A DNA stretch of 64,000 bases from Flavobacterium sp. 1355 (GCF_017833415.1 NZ_JAFICC010000014.1:62001-126000); one strand, 5' to 3'. Positions 17,391 to 26,547 are shown, numbered from the stretch's first letter. Translations and numbers: made by a program. Notes: a model not told the origin generated them from the letters alone.

Positions 17391-17958
17391 ATTTCCTCGG
17401 AATCCATTTCACTTCCTCCGCTTTTAGGTCAGACGACAACTTCCGTGCCAAGACAAAAAGGTAGTCAGAAAGTCGGTTTAAATATTTAATGGCTATTTCA
17501 GGGACATGTTCATTATGGCTTAGATGGACTGCCAAACGCTCTGCACGTCGGCAAATACATCTTGCAATATGACAATGTGACACGGTTGGGTGCCCACCCG
17601 GCAAAACAAAATGCGTCATTTGCGGAAGTGTATCTTCCATTTTATCAATTTCATTTTCTAACAATTCGATATCAGATTCTATAATTCCAAGATTTTTTAA
17701 TCGCAATTCGCCATTTTTCATCACCTCTTTTTCTTGTGGCGTTGCCAAAATGGCGCCAACGGTAAAAAGGCGATCCTGAATTTCTATTAAAATGGTTTTG
17801 TAATGTGAATCCATTTCCTGATCGCGAATTAGTCCTATATAGGAGTTCAGTTCATCAACAGTTCCGTAACTGTCAATACGAATATGATCTTTAGGAACGC
17901 GGGTGCCTCCAAAAAGAGCTGTTGTTCCTTTATCTCCTGTTTTTGTATATACCTTCAT
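17389..17958 (-). CDS. ATP:cob(I)alamin adenosyltransferase (PduO/MMAB type)
   Basis: A 189-residue adenosyltransferase. The N-terminal KVYTKTGDKGTTALFGG ATP-binding block, GTVDELNSYIG (about 33-43) and the C-terminal region RCICRRAERLAVHL with YLNRLSDYLFVLAR are diagnostic for the PduO/MMAB family. It moves the adenosyl group of ATP to cob(I)alamin to give coenzyme B12, needed by enzymes such as methylmalonyl-CoA mutase. Flanked on both sides by GATTTTAGATT-type inverted repeats. Confidence 0.94.
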   Translation of the reverse strand: MKVYTKTGDKGTTALFGGTRVPKDHIRIDSYGTVDELNSYIGLIRDQEMDSHYKTILIEIQDRLFTVGAILATPQEKEVMKNGELRLKNLGIIESDIELLENEIDKMEDTLPQMTHFVLPGGHPTVSHCHIARCICRRAERLAVHLSHNEHVPEIAIKYLNRLSDYLFVLARKLSSDLKAEEVKWIPRK

Positions 17959-17961
17959 TTA

Positions 17962-18085
17962 TTTTAGATTTTAGATTTCTGATTTTAGATTTAATATTTG
18001 GAATCTAAAACTGTTTTAAACTGATTTAAAATCACAAAGTATAAGTTACACAAGTAATCTAAAATCTAAAATCAGAAATCTACAA
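17962..18085. repeat. Inverted repeat, GATTTTAGATT family, copy 2
   Basis: The perfect 19-base arms AGATTTCTGATTTTAGATT (17973-17991) and its complement (18063-18081) are extended by further TTTTAGAT words. The element spans the whole gap between the adenosyltransferase start and the ABC ATPase stop. Confidence 0.85.
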
Positions 18086-18772
18086 TTATTTAGTTGTGTC
18101 GCTTTCTATTACACCATCACGTAAACGAATAATACGATGTGCATAAGCCGCGATATCTTCTTCGTGGGTTACCAGAATTACAGTATTTCCCTGTGCATGA
18201 ATATCACCAAAAAGTTTCATAATTTCTACAGACGTTTTACTGTCTAAGTTTCCTGTAGGCTCATCGGCCAAAATAATAGACGGCTTGTTTACCAGTGCGC
18301 GCGCAATGGCAACACGCTGGCGCTGTCCGCCCGAAAGCTGATTGGGCTGGTGATCCATTCTGTCTGCAAGATTTACTTGTTTCAGGACTTCGGTGGCACG
18401 TGCTGTTCTTTCTGATTTGGGATGTCCGGCATATATCATTGGTAATGCAACATTATCTAAGGCAGTTGTTCTTGGTAAAAGATTAAAAGTCTGAAAAACG
18501 AAACCTATTTCTTTATTTCTAATTTCTGCCAGTTCATCATCACGCATTTTACTGACGTCTTTTCCGTTCAAAACATAATGACCGGATGTAGGTGTGTCCA
18601 GACAGCCAAGCAAATTCATCAAAGTTGATTTACCGGATCCCGAAGGTCCCATTAAGGCAACATATTCACCTTTGTTTATTTCAAGATCAATACCTTTTAA
18701 CACATAAACGATTTCATTTCCAAGAACAAAATTTCGTTTAATGTCAGTTATTTTAATTAATGGATTTGCCAT
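18086..18772 (-). CDS. ABC transporter ATP-binding protein, MacB/LolD type
   Basis: A 228-residue ATPase. Start chosen at the ATG at 18770-18772 (MANPLIKITDIKR); an upstream ATG would add 12 unlikely residues. Seen: Walker A GPSGSGKSTLMN, Q-loop VFQTFNLLP, signature LSGGQRQRVAIARAL, Walker B IILADEPTGNLD and the H-loop TH. This subfamily powers MacB-type mechanotransmission or LolCDE lipoprotein release. The partner permease is not adjacent, so the system is not identifiable. Confidence 0.93.
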   Translation of the reverse strand: MANPLIKITDIKRNFVLGNEIVYVLKGIDLEINKGEYVALMGPSGSGKSTLMNLLGCLDTPTSGHYVLNGKDVSKMRDDELAEIRNKEIGFVFQTFNLLPRTTALDNVALPMIYAGHPKSERTARATEVLKQVNLADRMDHQPNQLSGGQRQRVAIARALVNKPSIILADEPTGNLDSKTSVEIMKLFGDIHAQGNTVILVTHEEDIAAYAHRIIRLRDGVIESDTTK

Positions 18773-19013
18773 TCGTTTTACAATTTTGGTTTTAAAAGTA
18801 CAAAACACTTTTTAATATTCAGATGAGTAGCCCGGAATTGATTTATGTTACAAATATTATAAGTAGCCTTAGTGTATTTTATTTAATGCAATCTCTGTTA
18901 TATTATTTTGTAATGTTTTTACATAATTATCACTTTTTTAATTTTTTATTAAATTTAATTCATATTAAATATTAAATTTTTGAAAATAATTTATTTTTAT
19001 ATCATTTTTTAAC

Positions 19014-19021
19014 TATATTTG
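19014..19021 (+). promoter_or_regulatory. Bacteroidota -7 box upstream of the 19048 lipoprotein
   Basis: TATATTTG, an exact TAnnTTTG match, 26 bases before the ATG in a very AT-rich leader. Confidence 0.6.
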
Positions 19022-19047
19022 TTCTAATAATATTTAATAACAAAATT

Positions 19048-19707
19048 ATGAAAAACATAAAAATTTTATTTGGATTAGCATTACTAGCTATAAGTTTTAC
19101 TTCTTGTAAAGACGAGAAACAGGAAAATGCAAAAAAAGCAATCGACTCCTATGTATCGTATGTCGATTCTGTTAAAAATGTAAAAGCAGAAGATCTAAAA
19201 GCAACCTGGAAAGATGTTGATGCAGAATACAACAGAAGAGCAGAAAATGCTCAGTTGGCACTTGCAGATCTTAAAGACAATACTGCTGAAACAGAAAAAA
19301 TTAATGAAAGCAAAGTAAAATACGAAGAGTTTAAAAATGAAATGACCACCGTTTTTGCCCCACCAGCGCCAAGTCCTAAACAACAATTGCGTAATGCATT
19401 GTTTGGAGAAGGAAAAATTGGTGATGATATGAGTTTTTCATGGGTAAATGCCCAAAATATTCATAGTGTCTACCAACAATTTGTTCATACAGTTGAAGAT
19501 AATAAAGATAGTTATTCTCGTGAAGACTGGGATGAAATCAAATTACTTTATGAAGCACTTGACAGCCGTAAAAATACTGTAGAAAAAGAAGGTCTTTCTT
19601 CTGAGGACAACAGAAAAATTGCAGGTTTAAAAGTGAAATTTGCTCCAATGTATACTGTAAACAGAATGGGAGCGAAATCTGATGAAAATGCAGCAGCTAA
19701 AAAATAA
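19048..19707 (+). CDS. DUF6565-like lipoprotein
   Basis: A 219-residue protein with a lipoprotein signal (MKNIKILFGLALLAISFTSC, Cys20). The mature part is charged and almost all helical, with DSYVSYVDSVKNVKAEDL and DDMSFSWVNAQNIHSVYQQF as the most distinctive segments. It resembles the DUF6565 group of Bacteroidota lipoproteins of unknown function; I am only moderately sure of that label. It is a single gene with an exact promoter box and a downstream terminator. Confidence 0.75.
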   Translation: MKNIKILFGLALLAISFTSCKDEKQENAKKAIDSYVSYVDSVKNVKAEDLKATWKDVDAEYNRRAENAQLALADLKDNTAETEKINESKVKYEEFKNEMTTVFAPPAPSPKQQLRNALFGEGKIGDDMSFSWVNAQNIHSVYQQFVHTVEDNKDSYSREDWDEIKLLYEALDSRKNTVEKEGLSSEDNRKIAGLKVKFAPMYTVNRMGAKSDENAAAKK

Positions 19708-19731
19708 AAAAATTGTAACAATTATTATTAA

Positions 19732-19763
19732 GAATGGCAATCAGCAATGGTTGCCATTTTTTT
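19732..19763 (+). terminator. Terminator after the DUF6565-like gene
   Basis: The stem AATGGCAA pairs with TTGCCATT across a 10-base loop, followed by seven T in total. It overlaps the last bases of the convergent methyltransferase gene. Confidence 0.8.
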
Positions 19764-20541
19764 ATGCCCTTATAATAAAATGTTCTTTTTCCTGCTCACG
19801 TCTGAAAAAAACAAATCCCCATTGAAAAGTATCAATGGTTACTTTTACTTTTGGATGACTTTTAATACTATTCCATGCTTCCTCCATTTCCGAAGACCAG
19901 TGAATATCATCAAAAATCCAAACCGAATCATTGTCAATAGTTGGCAATAGCAAATCAAAATAAGCTAAAGTTGCTTTTTTAGAATGATTTCCATCGAAAT
20001 ATATTAGATTATAGATTGTAGATTGTAGATTTTCAGAAACTAAAAAAGATTCAAATTCAGAAACAATGGTGTCTACATTTTTGCAGTTAAACTGATTCAA
20101 TTGATTTTGTGCAACATTTGCTGTTTGAGGACAACCTTCAATTGTTGTAACTTTTGCTTTTAGATTACCTAAGGCAAGGGCAGAAGTAGCCAGTCCCAAA
20201 GAAGTTCCTATTTCGAGAATAGTTGTAGGTTTAAAATAATGCGTTACACGAAATAATAATTCTGCTCGTTTTGGAGAAATTCCGGCAGTTGAAGCTATTT
20301 TTGAAATTTGTCTTTTATTTGATTTAAAAATTCTTGAACCAGCACCAAAATCGGTCACTTCAATAAAGTTTTTATTTTGAAGCAGTGATTTTCTATAATT
20401 TTCTAATATAGAATATTCCGGTTTTTGCTTTTTGTCATAAAAACATTTTGTCAATAAATTAAATACAAACGGCGAATGAACGGCATGTTCGTTTTTAGAA
20501 TGCCATAAGAATTTTAAATATGATTTTATGATGTGCAGCAT
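19762..20541 (-). CDS. Class I SAM-dependent (O-)methyltransferase
   Basis: A 259-residue Rossmann-fold methyltransferase. Motif I is ILEIGTSLGLATSALA (about 108-123), motif II VTTIEGCP, and the post-motif YFDGNHSKKATLAYF and WIFDDIHWSSEME resemble catechol O-methyltransferase-like enzymes with a metal-binding DD. The N-terminal HSPFVFNLL block is common in Bacteroidota members. The substrate is unknown. Residues about 168-180, read against 20004-20039, consist of repeated TAGATTGTAGATT words, so a repeat element seems to have entered this gene in frame. Confidence 0.88.
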   Translation of the reverse strand: MLHIIKSYLKFLWHSKNEHAVHSPFVFNLLTKCFYDKKQKPEYSILENYRKSLLQNKNFIEVTDFGAGSRIFKSNKRQISKIASTAGISPKRAELLFRVTHYFKPTTILEIGTSLGLATSALALGNLKAKVTTIEGCPQTANVAQNQLNQFNCKNVDTIVSEFESFLVSENLQSTIYNLIYFDGNHSKKATLAYFDLLLPTIDNDSVWIFDDIHWSSEMEEAWNSIKSHPKVKVTIDTFQWGFVFFRREQEKEHFIIRA

Positions 20542-20549
20542 GATTTATT

Positions 20550-20643
20550 TTCACAGAGATTCACAAAGAAAAGCACAAAGATTCACAAAGAATAAAATAA
20601 ATTTTGGAGTAACTCTGCGTTTTTCTTTGTGAATCTCTGTGAA
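20550..20643. repeat. Inverted repeat, TTCACAGAGATTCAC family
   Basis: The perfect 23-base arms at 20550-20572 and 20621-20643 enclose a 48-base loop that repeats the word CACAAAGATTCACAAAG. The element fills the gap between the methyltransferase start and the ABC-F stop. Confidence 0.85.
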
Positions 20644-20648
20644 TAATC

Positions 20649-22511
20649 TTATCCTTCTATTTTAGCTGATAATTCAAACCAGCGTTCTTCTTTCTGATCT
20701 ATTTTATTGATTATATTTTGCAATTCGTTTGCTTTTTTCTCGATATCAGCATCAGCTACTTTTCCGTCAGAGAATAATTGTTCGATTTTGACTTTTTCAA
20801 TTTCAAGATCTTTTATCTCTCTTTCAAGTTTTTGATATTCTTTCTGTTCGTTGAAAGACAGATTTCCGGTTGGATTATTTTGTTTCCAGTCTTTCTTTTC
20901 TGCTTTGTTTTCTTCTTTCTGAGCAACGTCTGCACTGTCTTCATAGGCTCTGAAATCGGAATAATTTCCCGGGAAACTTTCAATTTCTCCATTTCCTCTA
21001 AAAACAAATAAATGATCGACAATTTTGTCCATAAAATAACGGTCGTGCGATACAACAAGCAGGCATCCCGGATAATCTAAAAGAAAACTTTCAAGAACGT
21101 TAAGTGTTACAATATCCAGGTCATTTGTTGGCTCATCGAGAATCAGGAAATTTGGATTCTGAATCAAAACGGTACATAAATACAAACGTTTTAATTCTCC
21201 CCCGCTTAGCTTTTCTACAAAATCATACTGTTTTTTGGCATCAAAAAGAAAACGCTCCAGCAATTGCGAGGCTGAAATCATTCTGCCTTTTGCAAGCGGA
21301 ATAAATTCTCCGTATTCTTTAATAATATCTATTACGCGCTGATTTGGTTTCGGATTAATTCCGCTTTGTGTATAATACCCAATTTTTATAGTATCACCTT
21401 TTACCACACGGCCACTGTCAAGAGGAATCGTTCCCGTAAGAAGATTTAAGAAAGTCGATTTTCCGGTTCCGTTTTTACCAATAATTCCGATACGTTCTCC
21501 TCGTTGGAAATCAAAACTGAAATTATCAAGAATAACGTGATCTTTAAACTTTTTAGAAATTTTGTGAAGCTCGATAATCTTGCTTCCCATACGTTCCATA
21601 TTAATTTCAAGCTCGACCTTATTTTCTTTTCTACGGCTTTGTGCTTTTTCTTTGATAATATAGAAATCATCCTGACGTGATTTGGATTTTGTCGTTCTCG
21701 CTTTTGGCTGACGGCGCATCCATTCCAATTCTTTTACAAATAAATTTTTGGCCTTATCAACGCTGGCATTTTCAGAAGTTATTCTTTCTTCTTTTTTCTC
21801 CAGATAATAAGAATAATTTCCTTTGTACTGGTATAGTTTTCCATTATCGAGTTCGATGATTTCATTACAAACACGCTCTAAAAAGAAACGGTCGTGCGTA
21901 ACCATAAACAAAGTAATGTTTTCTTTTGCAAAATAACTTTCCAGCCATTCAATCATTTCAAGATCCAAGTGATTGGTTGGCTCATCTAAAATCAACAGGT
22001 CGGGACGATTAATCAAAATGATGGCCAATGAAAGACGCTTTTTTTGCCCTCCAGAAAGATTTTTTACTTTTAGTTTAAAATCTTCCAGTTTTAGTTTAAA
22101 TAGAATCTGTTTGTATTGTGTTTCAAAATCCCACGCATTGTGTCGGTCCATTCCGTCAAAGGCTTTTTGATACGCTTCTTCATCATCCGGATTTTCTAAT
22201 GCTTTTTCGTAGGCTTCAATAATTTTCAAAGTTTCATTATCTGAAGCGAAAATGCTTTCTTCAATAGTCAGTTCTTCCTGTAAATTGTTGTCTTGCGAAA
22301 GAAAAGCCATTCTAATTCCTTTTCTTAAAACAACCTGACCAGTATCAGGCTCGTCCAGACCATTAATAATACTCATAATGGTTGTTTTACCGGAACCGTT
22401 TTTTGCAATAAAAGCAATTTTTTGGTCTTTATTGATCCCAAAAGAAATGTTGTCAAACAAAGTTCTCTCGCCAAATGATTTGGATATATTTTCTACAGAT
22501 AAGTAATTCAT
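20649..22511 (-). CDS. ABC-F family ATPase (Uup-like)
   Basis: A 620-residue protein with two ABC ATPase domains and no membrane domain, as in ABC-F proteins that act on the ribosome. Domain 1 has Walker A AKNGSGKTT (about 35-43) and signature LSGGQKKRLSLA; domain 2 has GKNGTGKST and LSGGELKRLYL. A linker rich in Lys/Arg (RRQPKARTTKSKSRQDD) lies between them. The C-terminal 90 residues are a predicted coiled coil (KEYQKLEREIKDLEIEKV), typical of Uup, which is linked to replication and ribosome functions. It has an exact promoter box. Confidence 0.93.
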   Translation of the reverse strand: MNYLSVENISKSFGERTLFDNISFGINKDQKIAFIAKNGSGKTTIMSIINGLDEPDTGQVVLRKGIRMAFLSQDNNLQEELTIEESIFASDNETLKIIEAYEKALENPDDEEAYQKAFDGMDRHNAWDFETQYKQILFKLKLEDFKLKVKNLSGGQKKRLSLAIILINRPDLLILDEPTNHLDLEMIEWLESYFAKENITLFMVTHDRFFLERVCNEIIELDNGKLYQYKGNYSYYLEKKEERITSENASVDKAKNLFVKELEWMRRQPKARTTKSKSRQDDFYIIKEKAQSRRKENKVELEINMERMGSKIIELHKISKKFKDHVILDNFSFDFQRGERIGIIGKNGTGKSTFLNLLTGTIPLDSGRVVKGDTIKIGYYTQSGINPKPNQRVIDIIKEYGEFIPLAKGRMISASQLLERFLFDAKKQYDFVEKLSGGELKRLYLCTVLIQNPNFLILDEPTNDLDIVTLNVLESFLLDYPGCLLVVSHDRYFMDKIVDHLFVFRGNGEIESFPGNYSDFRAYEDSADVAQKEENKAEKKDWKQNNPTGNLSFNEQKEYQKLEREIKDLEIEKVKIEQLFSDGKVADADIEKKANELQNIINKIDQKEERWFELSAKIEG

Positions 22512-22614
22512 ATTGTTAAGTTTCTTTAAATCAGACAGTTGTAATGTTTTAGGTATATACGTATCTAATTTAGTCTCTAGCTCTTAAAAAGACTGTTTTC
22601 TTTTATTTAAGCGG

Positions 22615-22622
22615 CAAAGATA
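22615..22622 (-). promoter_or_regulatory. Bacteroidota -7 box upstream of the ABC-F gene
   Basis: On the minus strand it reads TATCTTTG, an exact TAnnTTTG match, with TTTG 15 bases upstream. The leader to the ATG is about 100 bases. Confidence 0.55.
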
Positions 22623-22642
22623 CCCTTTTGAACTTAACAAAA

Positions 22643-22668
22643 AAAGATAGCACTACGCTATCTTTTAC
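22643..22668 (-). terminator. Terminator at the end of the peptide cassette
   Basis: The stem AAAAGATAGC pairs with GCTATCTTTT across a 5-base loop. On the minus strand it is followed by a T-run. It lies about 130 bases past the stop of the last cassette gene and just before the ABC-F promoter. Confidence 0.8.
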
Positions 22669-22795
22669 TTTGAATCTTTAATAATTAACTGACTTGTATT
22701 TCTTTTGATTATTAAAGGGATTGTAAGCTTTTAATTTTTATCTTAATTTCATATTTATCAACGTCGTTTGGATTTCAATTCCGCAGTAACTGAAA

Positions 22796-23647
22796 TCAAT
22801 TAGATTTACGTGAATGGTAAATTTTTGCTTTACTTATAAAATATTTATCTGGAATTTTTTTTATTATTTTTTTAGGTTTATAGAATTTTTTAAACCAAAA
22901 TAAGTGATACATTATGCCTTCATATTTGTTTTTATAATAGATTCTACCATTATCAAAAGTTATTTGACCAGTTAAACCTTCTAGAAGAATAAAATCAAAA
23001 TGTGGTTTAATCTCACCTGAAATTTCTGCACTTTTTATTAAATGTGTAAAGCTTTCAATATTAGTCTTTAACTCAAATATTGATTTCCCCATCGTTAAAT
23101 CATCCCAGACAAAGTTGCATTCATCAAAACAATAATGGTCAGGGGATGTAAAAACTGTTTTAAAATCCTTACTTCTCTTAAAAAAATTATTCATCAAATC
23201 ATTATTCTTATATAGAGCAAAGCAACCTGTTGTGTAGTCGTGTCGCATACTAATAAAATCATAAGTATTTAATAGTTCATCAGTTAAAAAATCCCGAATA
23301 TTTCCATAAATGATATCAATATCACTTTGCCCCCAAAAGTCATATCCTTTTATTAACTCCGAAAAAATAAATCCATATGCAGGTTTGAAATCGCAGAGTT
23401 TATACGGATAGTCAATATTTACTTTGAATCCTAATTTTTTAGATGCTTCTTCTCTTATTTCTTCAAGCGACTTATCAATTATTTTAACGTTTGATGGTTT
23501 ATTTAAAATTGTTTCCTTATTATCAGTAATGATGTAAAAATCAATGTCAATATTATATTTACAAGAATGAATGAAGTAAGGAAAGTACCATGGGTAGGAG
23601 CCTGACCAGCAAATTAGAATGGCAATTGAATTTATTTTTTTTTTCAT
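22796..23647 (-). CDS. DUF6625-like protein (glycosyltransferase-like fold)
   Basis: A 283-residue cytoplasmic protein. It begins INSIAILICWSGSYPWYFPYF and continues with NIDIDFYIITDN, a segment like the first strand of GT-A glycosyltransferases. It has DFKPAYGFIF and FWGQSDIDIIYGNIRDF, where DID sits like the metal-binding DxD motif. This matches what I remember of DUF6625 proteins from polysaccharide loci; the activity is unproven. It is the last gene of the peptide cassette, starting 6 bases after the VKOR-fusion gene, so co-expression is very likely. It may glycosylate the peptide or be unrelated. Confidence 0.7.
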   Translation of the reverse strand: MKKKINSIAILICWSGSYPWYFPYFIHSCKYNIDIDFYIITDNKETILNKPSNVKIIDKSLEEIREEASKKLGFKVNIDYPYKLCDFKPAYGFIFSELIKGYDFWGQSDIDIIYGNIRDFLTDELLNTYDFISMRHDYTTGCFALYKNNDLMNNFFKRSKDFKTVFTSPDHYCFDECNFVWDDLTMGKSIFELKTNIESFTHLIKSAEISGEIKPHFDFILLEGLTGQITFDNGRIYYKNKYEGIMYHLFWFKKFYKPKKIIKKIPDKYFISKAKIYHSRKSN

Positions 23648-23653
23648 TATTTA

Positions 23654-25270
23654 TCAATATACAATTGCTTCTTTTTTTAAATCAAAATTTACTATTTCTT
23701 CGATAATAAAATCATCGTCGATTACATCATTTATAAAAAATTGTAGATTTTTTCTTGGATAAGTTTTTGGATATTTATAACCATTAATAAAAATTGCTGG
23801 AGTGGCATTATAATTATTATCTATACACCAATTTTTGTGTTCTTTATAAATGGTATCTATCAAAACAATGTCGTAATCAATAGTATTTTTTTTTGTCCAT
23901 TGCTCAACATTTTGCAATTCATACCAATTATGCATTGCTTCTAAATATGCAGTTTCTCCTTTTTGTAAAAATATAGCGAGTAAAAGTCTTAAAAGAGGTT
24001 GGTTTTCTTCTCCTGCTGTATCCATATCGGCGTTAATAATTATGTTAACTCGAATTTCAGCATGGTGAGCTTTTAAAATTGTTGACATTATTTCATGAAC
24101 CTCTTTACATGGAGCACAAAATGGATTTGTTATAATGGTTAGTACTTTTTTGCTGGAAATATTTCCTAAAGCTATAGAAGCTTGAGGTAGTGTTGTTTTA
24201 GCTCCTGAAATTAGTAGAGTTTTAAAAATTTGATAATTTTTCATAAAGCGCGTTCCTTCAAATTGCAATTCATTTAATTCTTTGATATTTGTTAAAACAG
24301 GTTTTAGAAAAAGCCAAATAGCACTGAATCCAGTAAAAATAATTCCTGAAATTAAAACATTCTTAAAAGATACATATATAGTATCAAACAGTATAGTTGT
24401 AGTAATCAATTCTAAAAGAATAATAGTAATTATTGCTAAACAAATTGGGCACCATTTTTTTTCAACTATTTTTTGGTAATAGAATGAGAAACAGATTATC
24501 GGGATAGTTAAAAGAAGTAAAATTTTTTGAAGATATATAAAATCTGTTACATTATTACTAACAAAGGCAATGCTAAATGCTACAATCTGATAACTGAAAA
24601 AGACGATACTTAAATCGCTCAAATTTACAATTTCAAATATTTTCCATTTTTTAGTATCCATAATAGTTTTACAACTTGTGGATGCTGAAAAATTACAAAA
24701 AGCGTTAATGATTTCATTTTTACTACCTAACAGATCCTTAAAAGCTGCAATCGAAAATAGTGCTCCAAAGATAGGTAATAGCAGAAATAGGGCACATACA
24801 TGCGATTTTCCTTCTATAATAGATAATGTAAAAAATAATAAAATAAAAAGCAAAGGGAAAAGCCAAAACAATAAATTTTTAGATTTTTGTGTGGTAATAG
24901 AATCAGCTGTTTTTTCTGCGCAAAGCACAAAATTCCCCCATTTTGATTTCAAATCTTGCTTAGAAATAAGCTGGGCTTTTTCATTACGCATAACAAAAAT
25001 TTTTCCTTTTCTTATTTCAGCAAAGTAAATGTGAGTATCATTAATTTTTTCATTAAGGATTACTAAAAACCTGTCAGGTAATAATTCTATTTTATCAAAA
25101 GTTACATTAAAAACACCATTATCAATATTAAAAAAAGAAAGTGTGTCGGTAATAGCTAATATGCTGGGGTAACTAGGATGGGCTTGAACTTGAAATAAAA
25201 ACTCCTTTCTGTCAATATTAATATCCTCTTTTCTTAAATAATGGAATACATTATTAAAAGCATCACTCAT
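23654..25270 (-). CDS. C39-like / VKOR / thioredoxin fusion membrane protein
   Basis: A 538-residue three-part protein. Residues 1-120 resemble a C39 peptidase domain (HPSYPSILAITDTLSFFNI, then a HIYFAEI block with His80), but the nucleophilic Cys block is missing, so it is probably inactive and might bind a leader peptide. Residues 130-325 are helices with the vitamin K epoxide reductase pattern: a loop pair Cys192/Cys200 and a CPIC centre (274-277). Residues about 365-538 form a thioredoxin-like domain with CAPC (385-388) and a cis-Pro TPAIFING. VKOR-Trx fusions make disulfides outside the cytoplasm with quinone as electron sink. It lies directly behind the TlpA-like gene (39 bases) in the peptide cassette. 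Confidence 0.88.
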   Translation of the reverse strand: MSDAFNNVFHYLRKEDINIDRKEFLFQVQAHPSYPSILAITDTLSFFNIDNGVFNVTFDKIELLPDRFLVILNEKINDTHIYFAEIRKGKIFVMRNEKAQLISKQDLKSKWGNFVLCAEKTADSITTQKSKNLLFWLFPLLFILLFFTLSIIEGKSHVCALFLLLPIFGALFSIAAFKDLLGSKNEIINAFCNFSASTSCKTIMDTKKWKIFEIVNLSDLSIVFFSYQIVAFSIAFVSNNVTDFIYLQKILLLLTIPIICFSFYYQKIVEKKWCPICLAIITIILLELITTTILFDTIYVSFKNVLISGIIFTGFSAIWLFLKPVLTNIKELNELQFEGTRFMKNYQIFKTLLISGAKTTLPQASIALGNISSKKVLTIITNPFCAPCKEVHEIMSTILKAHHAEIRVNIIINADMDTAGEENQPLLRLLLAIFLQKGETAYLEAMHNWYELQNVEQWTKKNTIDYDIVLIDTIYKEHKNWCIDNNYNATPAIFINGYKYPKTYPRKNLQFFINDVIDDDFIIEEIVNFDLKKEAIVY

Positions 25271-25309
25271 AATTCTATTATTATTTATTTTTAAATTATT
25301 ATTTCTTAT

Positions 25310-26500
25310 TTAATTGTTAGCGAAAATCCTTGTAATTTTATTAACGATATCGTCTTCATTATCCTTTCCTCCACCTCTCCATCTTCCAATTATAAAGCCA
25401 TCCGGATCAATTAAAATTTTTACGGGAATACTGGTTATAAAAAATGATTCCTCAATTGTATTATCATTATCTTTAAGTAAAATATGTCTCCAGTCTGCTT
25501 GATCTTTTTTTATAGCGTCAATCCATGAGTTTCTATCCTGATCTTTTGATAAACCAACGATTTCAAAACCCTTATTGTTATATTTTTGGTGCAATTTCTT
25601 TAGATATGGAGTGTCAGCTCTACAAGGTCCGCACCAACTTGCCCAAAAATCTAATAGAACATATTTGCCATTTGTCAACTCTGATAATTTAAATTGAGAT
25701 TTATTTATATCTATTATAGTGTAATCTTTTATTTTTTTGCCAACATTGTTTTCAGAAAAAAGGACTAATTTTTCTTTTAATAAAATACCTCTCATACTAT
25801 TTTTTAATTTTGATGAAAGGGAGTTGTATAGGTCTTGAATTTGACTAAAATATTTCGAAGATTTTCGGCCTTTTAATCTGGATAACAAAAGATCCGTGCA
25901 TACATATGAGTAAGGATATTCTTTGATAAACTCAAATTCTTTTATTATTTCCTCATCAATAGAACTGTCAACTGCATCGTCAATTATCCCAACTTTTTCT
26001 TTTAAAATCTTTTGATCGTCAACGTTTTGAGTTTTATTTATCAGCCCTACAAAGCTTACTCTTAAAGCAAACAAAGAATCTTGTTTAAAAAAAACGCGAG
26101 ACTTCATTTTTTTTAATTCTAGAAACTCTCTTTGGGTTTCAGATCCTTTAAATTCAGAATTTGAGAGGTTGTTAAAGTCGATTTTTACTTTTATAATATT
26201 TGGACTTAGGTAAAACTTTATGGTACTATATCCGTCCATTCTAAAAATATTGTTTGTGCTTAAATACGATTCTCTAGGTTCTTTAATTAATCCTCTAAAT
26301 TTAAATGATCCATTAGCAACAATTGTGGAGTCAATAATTTCATTATTTTGATCGTCAAAATAGGAGATGAATAATTTATTACTTGATGAGGTATTTACAA
26401 CACCATTTAATTCAAAAAACAGATTGTCACTACTTTTTTGAGCAGTAGTGTAATTTGCTATTAATAACATTAATATGATATAGGAATAATTAAAAGCCAT
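25310..26500 (-). CDS. TlpA-like thiol:disulfide oxidoreductase with DUF4369-type N-domain
   Basis: A 396-residue exported protein. The signal sequence MAFNYSYIILMLLIANYTTAQ is followed by a beta-rich domain of about 90 residues (DUF4369-like), a helical linker, and a C-terminal TlpA/AhpC-TSA thioredoxin domain with WASWCGPC (about 289-296) and a cis-Pro SIPVKILID. Such proteins reduce or isomerise disulfides in the periplasm. It stands between the Cys-rich peptide and the VKOR fusion, so the cassette holds both oxidising and reducing capacity. Its start is 60 bases past the peptide stop, with a strong hairpin between. Confidence 0.92.
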   Translation of the reverse strand: MAFNYSYIILMLLIANYTTAQKSSDNLFFELNGVVNTSSSNKLFISYFDDQNNEIIDSTIVANGSFKFRGLIKEPRESYLSTNNIFRMDGYSTIKFYLSPNIIKVKIDFNNLSNSEFKGSETQREFLELKKMKSRVFFKQDSLFALRVSFVGLINKTQNVDDQKILKEKVGIIDDAVDSSIDEEIIKEFEFIKEYPYSYVCTDLLLSRLKGRKSSKYFSQIQDLYNSLSSKLKNSMRGILLKEKLVLFSENNVGKKIKDYTIIDINKSQFKLSELTNGKYVLLDFWASWCGPCRADTPYLKKLHQKYNNKGFEIVGLSKDQDRNSWIDAIKKDQADWRHILLKDNDNTIEESFFITSIPVKILIDPDGFIIGRWRGGGKDNEDDIVNKITRIFANN

Positions 26501-26527
26501 ATTTTTAGAAAGTTAAATAGTAAAATC

Positions 26528-26547
26528 AGGAGGTGCAAGCACCTCCT
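26528..26547 (-). terminator. Hairpin between peptide gene and TlpA-like gene (possible attenuator)
   Basis: The perfect 9-base stem AGGAGGTGC / GCACCTCCT has a 2-base centre. On the minus strand only a weak T-stretch follows (GATTTTACTATTT). It could cause partial termination or protect the peptide mRNA's 3' end, raising peptide output over the downstream enzymes. Confidence 0.6.

Noticed and set aside
17319..18085. Attachment sites or insertion-sequence ends suspected around the adenosyltransferase
   Set aside because: There is no transposase or integrase and no target duplication; the elements fit the dispersed inverted-repeat families.
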